A DNA stretch of 24,331 nt from Dehalococcoidia bacterium (GTDB taxonomy: Bacteria > Chloroflexota > Dehalococcoidia > JACQUA01): contig JAUYHV010000004.1 in the NCBI GenBank assembly GCA_030689845.1, positions 1 to 24,331 of the forward strand, written 5' to 3'. How positions within the stretch are numbered: position 1 is the first letter of the stretch; every line of letters starts with the position of its first letter. A program made the translations under genes and the position numbers. Of the stretch, positions 22,712-24,331 are shown piece after piece. The notes under the pieces were generated by a model, which saw only the letters and a program-made list of their open reading frames with translations, was not told the origin of the DNA and made no database searches.

Positions 22712-24133
22712 TTAAGGCTTTTCGGTCCGGGCGGCATACATTCCTGCCCATCTCCCGAATACCAGGGCAACAGCTAGTCCCCCCGATGAACCTGCATGGT
22801 AACTTCCTTTAAACGTGGTCACGTCCCCAACCTGGTAAGTTTTCCCAAAAGCCCAATTTACAATGGAACCGGCGGCGAAAAGCCCTGGAATCGGCTCATT
22901 GTCCAGGTCTAAAACCTCTGCCCTAGTATTGATCTTCAGCCCTCCCAGGGGGTGGTTCAACCCGGGCCAAACTGGGGAAAAAGCATAAAAAGGAGGTTTG
23001 TCTATGGTAAAAGCCTTTGCCGTCTTGGGAAACGGGAGATTTACTGCCTTCCCGTTATCCACTGCCGCATTAAAATCACCTATTACTTCTTTTAGTTTTT
23101 CAGGCGGCAGGTTGATCTTTACAGCCAGTTCGTCAAGGTTTTGCGCCACCTGAATTGCTTCATTTTTTTTCGGGTAAGTATCATATTCTTCAGGATAAAG
23201 GGAACGGGCTTTATCATCAAAAATAAGGGCTGCCTCTAACCCCGGTTGGTAAACGATGGCGTTACCGATCATATCGCTGTCAGCCGTGCCTTCATCAATA
23301 AAACGCTGGCAATTGCGGTTAATATATATCCCCCGCGGGTAAATGTTAACTAAATGGCGTGATGGACCTGTCCCTAAGAGTTTGTCTGTTGTTCTAACAT
23401 GGCAGACAGACAGGTTTTCAAGTCTGGCTCCCAATTCCATTGCCATTAAAAGACCGTCTCCCGTGTTTTGGGTGCATCCGGTAACCAGGGGAATATAACT
23501 CATCTCGGGGCCAACGTATTTTATCATCATCTCATGATTACCAGTGAAACTCCCCGTGGCTAATATGACCGCCCTGGCTTTAAAATCAAATTCCCCGTTG
23601 CTGTTCCGGACCCTGGCGCCCGTTACCCTGCCCTTTTCAGTGATTAATTTCAGTGCTTTTGTTTGGAAAATGATACGTATTCCCAGTTGCTCGCAAACCT
23701 TGTAAAAAAACGGGCAAATTGCCGGGCCTTTACCTTGCACTCTCACCCCCCCAATCAACTTCTGATAGGGAATCTTAAGATCATCCCTTAACCACAGGCA
23801 ATCTTTATCAACGTTCTCGAGGTAAGCTCTCATTAGCTTCATATCTACCCGTCCCCACCCCATGTCCCAGTGCCTTTGCAATAATTCTTCAATCGGCCCA
23901 TCAAGAGCGAACCTTGCTATACCACCACCACCGGCCCTGTAAGTATCATTTGCCGTTCCACCAGTAGAGTATAATTTATCTAATTTTTTGCCCACCATGG
24001 GTTCTAATTTGTCGAGAATGGTTACCTTTGAACCCGCTCTGGCAGCCTCCACTGCCGCCACCAGTCCTGCAATACCCGCCCCGAGAATCAAGACATCCTG
24101 CTTTTCATCAGTGATTACATTATTTTTCACCAT
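22712..24133 (-). CDS. FAD-dependent reductase/dehydrogenase, fumarate reductase flavoprotein-like (FAD_binding_2)
   Basis: Flavoprotein of the fumarate reductase/succinate dehydrogenase/3-ketosteroid dehydrogenase superfamily, 473 residues, reducing or forming a C=C bond next to a carbonyl or carboxylate. The N-terminal Rossmann motif is DVLILGAGIAGLVAAVEAARAG (13-34), with the acidic Asp41 after VTIL. ARAVILATGSFTGN is the second nucleotide motif, and GLFAAGSIVNWAFGKTYQVGD with HAGSSGGLAVALVFGRWAG the C-terminal FAD-closing segment. No signal peptide or heme domain, so a soluble cytoplasmic enzyme whose electron partner is not encoded alongside. ATG 24133 has AAGGGGG 7-8 nt upstream. It is convergent with the Mo/W enzymes and cotranscribed with the deleted paralogue. 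Substrate unknown; tricarballylate dehydrogenase, urocanate reductase or KstD-like roles are all possible. Confidence 0.9.
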   Translation of the reverse strand: MVKNNVITDEKQDVLILGAGIAGLVAAVEAARAGSKVTILDKLEPMVGKKLDKLYSTGGTANDTYRAGGGGIARFALDGPIEELLQRHWDMGWGRVDMKLMRAYLENVDKDCLWLRDDLKIPYQKLIGGVRVQGKGPAICPFFYKVCEQLGIRIIFQTKALKLITEKGRVTGARVRNSNGEFDFKARAVILATGSFTGNHEMMIKYVGPEMSYIPLVTGCTQNTGDGLLMAMELGARLENLSVCHVRTTDKLLGTGPSRHLVNIYPRGIYINRNCQRFIDEGTADSDMIGNAIVYQPGLEAALIFDDKARSLYPEEYDTYPKKNEAIQVAQNLDELAVKINLPPEKLKEVIGDFNAAVDNGKAVNLPFPKTAKAFTIDKPPFYAFSPVWPGLNHPLGGLKINTRAEVLDLDNEPIPGLFAAGSIVNWAFGKTYQVGDVTTFKGSYHAGSSGGLAVALVFGRWAGMYAARTEKP

Positions 24134-24246
24134 TTATATCCCCCTTAATATTATTTATGGATGAATGGATCCCAACCAGACTGAATTATCTTAACTGTTA
24201 TATACGAAATTCAGTATTATCCCGAGCATGGAGAATTGCGTTTAAA

Positions 24247-24322
24247 ACAAAGTTCTATACTTTACCCGTTCATATAAAACTTCATAAACGGACTTAATAA
24301 TAAAAAGACGTCGGAACTTTGT
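24247..24322. repeat. 9-bp inverted repeat around the flavoprotein promoter
   Basis: ACAAAGTTC (24247-24255) and GAACTTTGT (24314-24322) are perfect inverted repeats 58 bp apart. The distal arm overlaps the -35 hexamer and the proximal arm lies downstream of the -10. The arrangement resembles paired half-sites for a looping repressor or a large transcript hairpin. Confidence 0.45.
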
Positions 24323-24325
24323 CAA
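24297..24325 (-). promoter_or_regulatory. Sigma-A-type promoter for the flavoprotein gene
   Basis: On the minus strand a perfect -35 TTGACA (24325-24320) and -10 TATTAT (24302-24297) are separated by 17 bp. The start would lie near 24290, giving a leader of about 155 nt before ATG 24133. Confidence 0.7.
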
Positions 24326-24331
24326 ACTCGG

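Noticed and set aside
22690..22770. Longer start of the mini-flavoprotein at 22770
   Set aside because: The extra 27 residues overlap the end of the upstream gene in another frame, lack similarity, and ATG 22689 has a good ribosome site.

Overview
The window looks like chromosomal DNA of an anaerobic Firmicute, probably a Clostridia/Peptococcaceae-type organism. This is an inference from a tryptophan T-box leader on a trp operon, strong AGGAGG-type ribosome sites, frequent GTG/TTG starts, TTGACA/TATAAT promoters, and a gene set (TAXI TRAP transporter, UbiD decarboxylase, ADP-forming acyl-CoA synthetase alpha protein, Mo/W oxidoreductases, fumarate-reductase-like flavoproteins) typical of syntrophic or sulfate-reducing anaerobes. 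No tRNA, rRNA, CRISPR array, transposase or phage gene was seen.

Layout. (1) Positions 1-2550, minus strand: a TAXI-type TRAP transporter (fused permease cut by the window edge, lipoprotein substrate-binding protein) preceded by a small lipoprotein with collagen-like Gly-X-Y triplets; a terminator-like hairpin separates binding protein and permease. (2) 2866-6628: a UbiD-family decarboxylase (minus) diverges from an acyl-CoA synthetase alpha-type protein and a small CoA-binding protein (plus). (3) 6662-14490, plus strand: a promoter, a Trp T-box leader with terminator, then trpE-trpD-trpC-trpF-trpB-trpA and a second, TrpB2-type, beta-subunit gene; trpG is absent. (4) 14840-17160: an SCP-x/archaeal-type thiolase with its DUF35 OB-fold partner, then sfsA. 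(5) 17433-22410: two tandem paralogous single-subunit molybdopterin (Mo or W) oxidoreductases with a cysteine at the position of the acetylene hydratase metal ligand. (6) 22411-24133, minus strand, convergent: a full-length FAD-dependent reductase and behind it an in-frame, internally deleted 92-residue relative.

How they may work together. The trp operon is a self-contained biosynthetic block controlled by uncharged tRNA-Trp. The genes around it read like parts of an acid-catabolising anaerobe: uptake of a carboxylate by the TAXI transporter, (de)carboxylation by UbiD, CoA-ester chemistry by the acyl-CoA synthetase-like protein and thiolase/DUF35 pair, and redox or hydration chemistry by the Mo/W enzymes and flavoproteins. 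That pathway is inference; no substrate can be named from sequence alone. The most unusual items are the Mo/W enzyme pair without partner subunits, the in-frame miniature flavoprotein whose stop codon abuts the stop of the neighbouring convergent gene, and the collagen-like lipoprotein beside the transporter.
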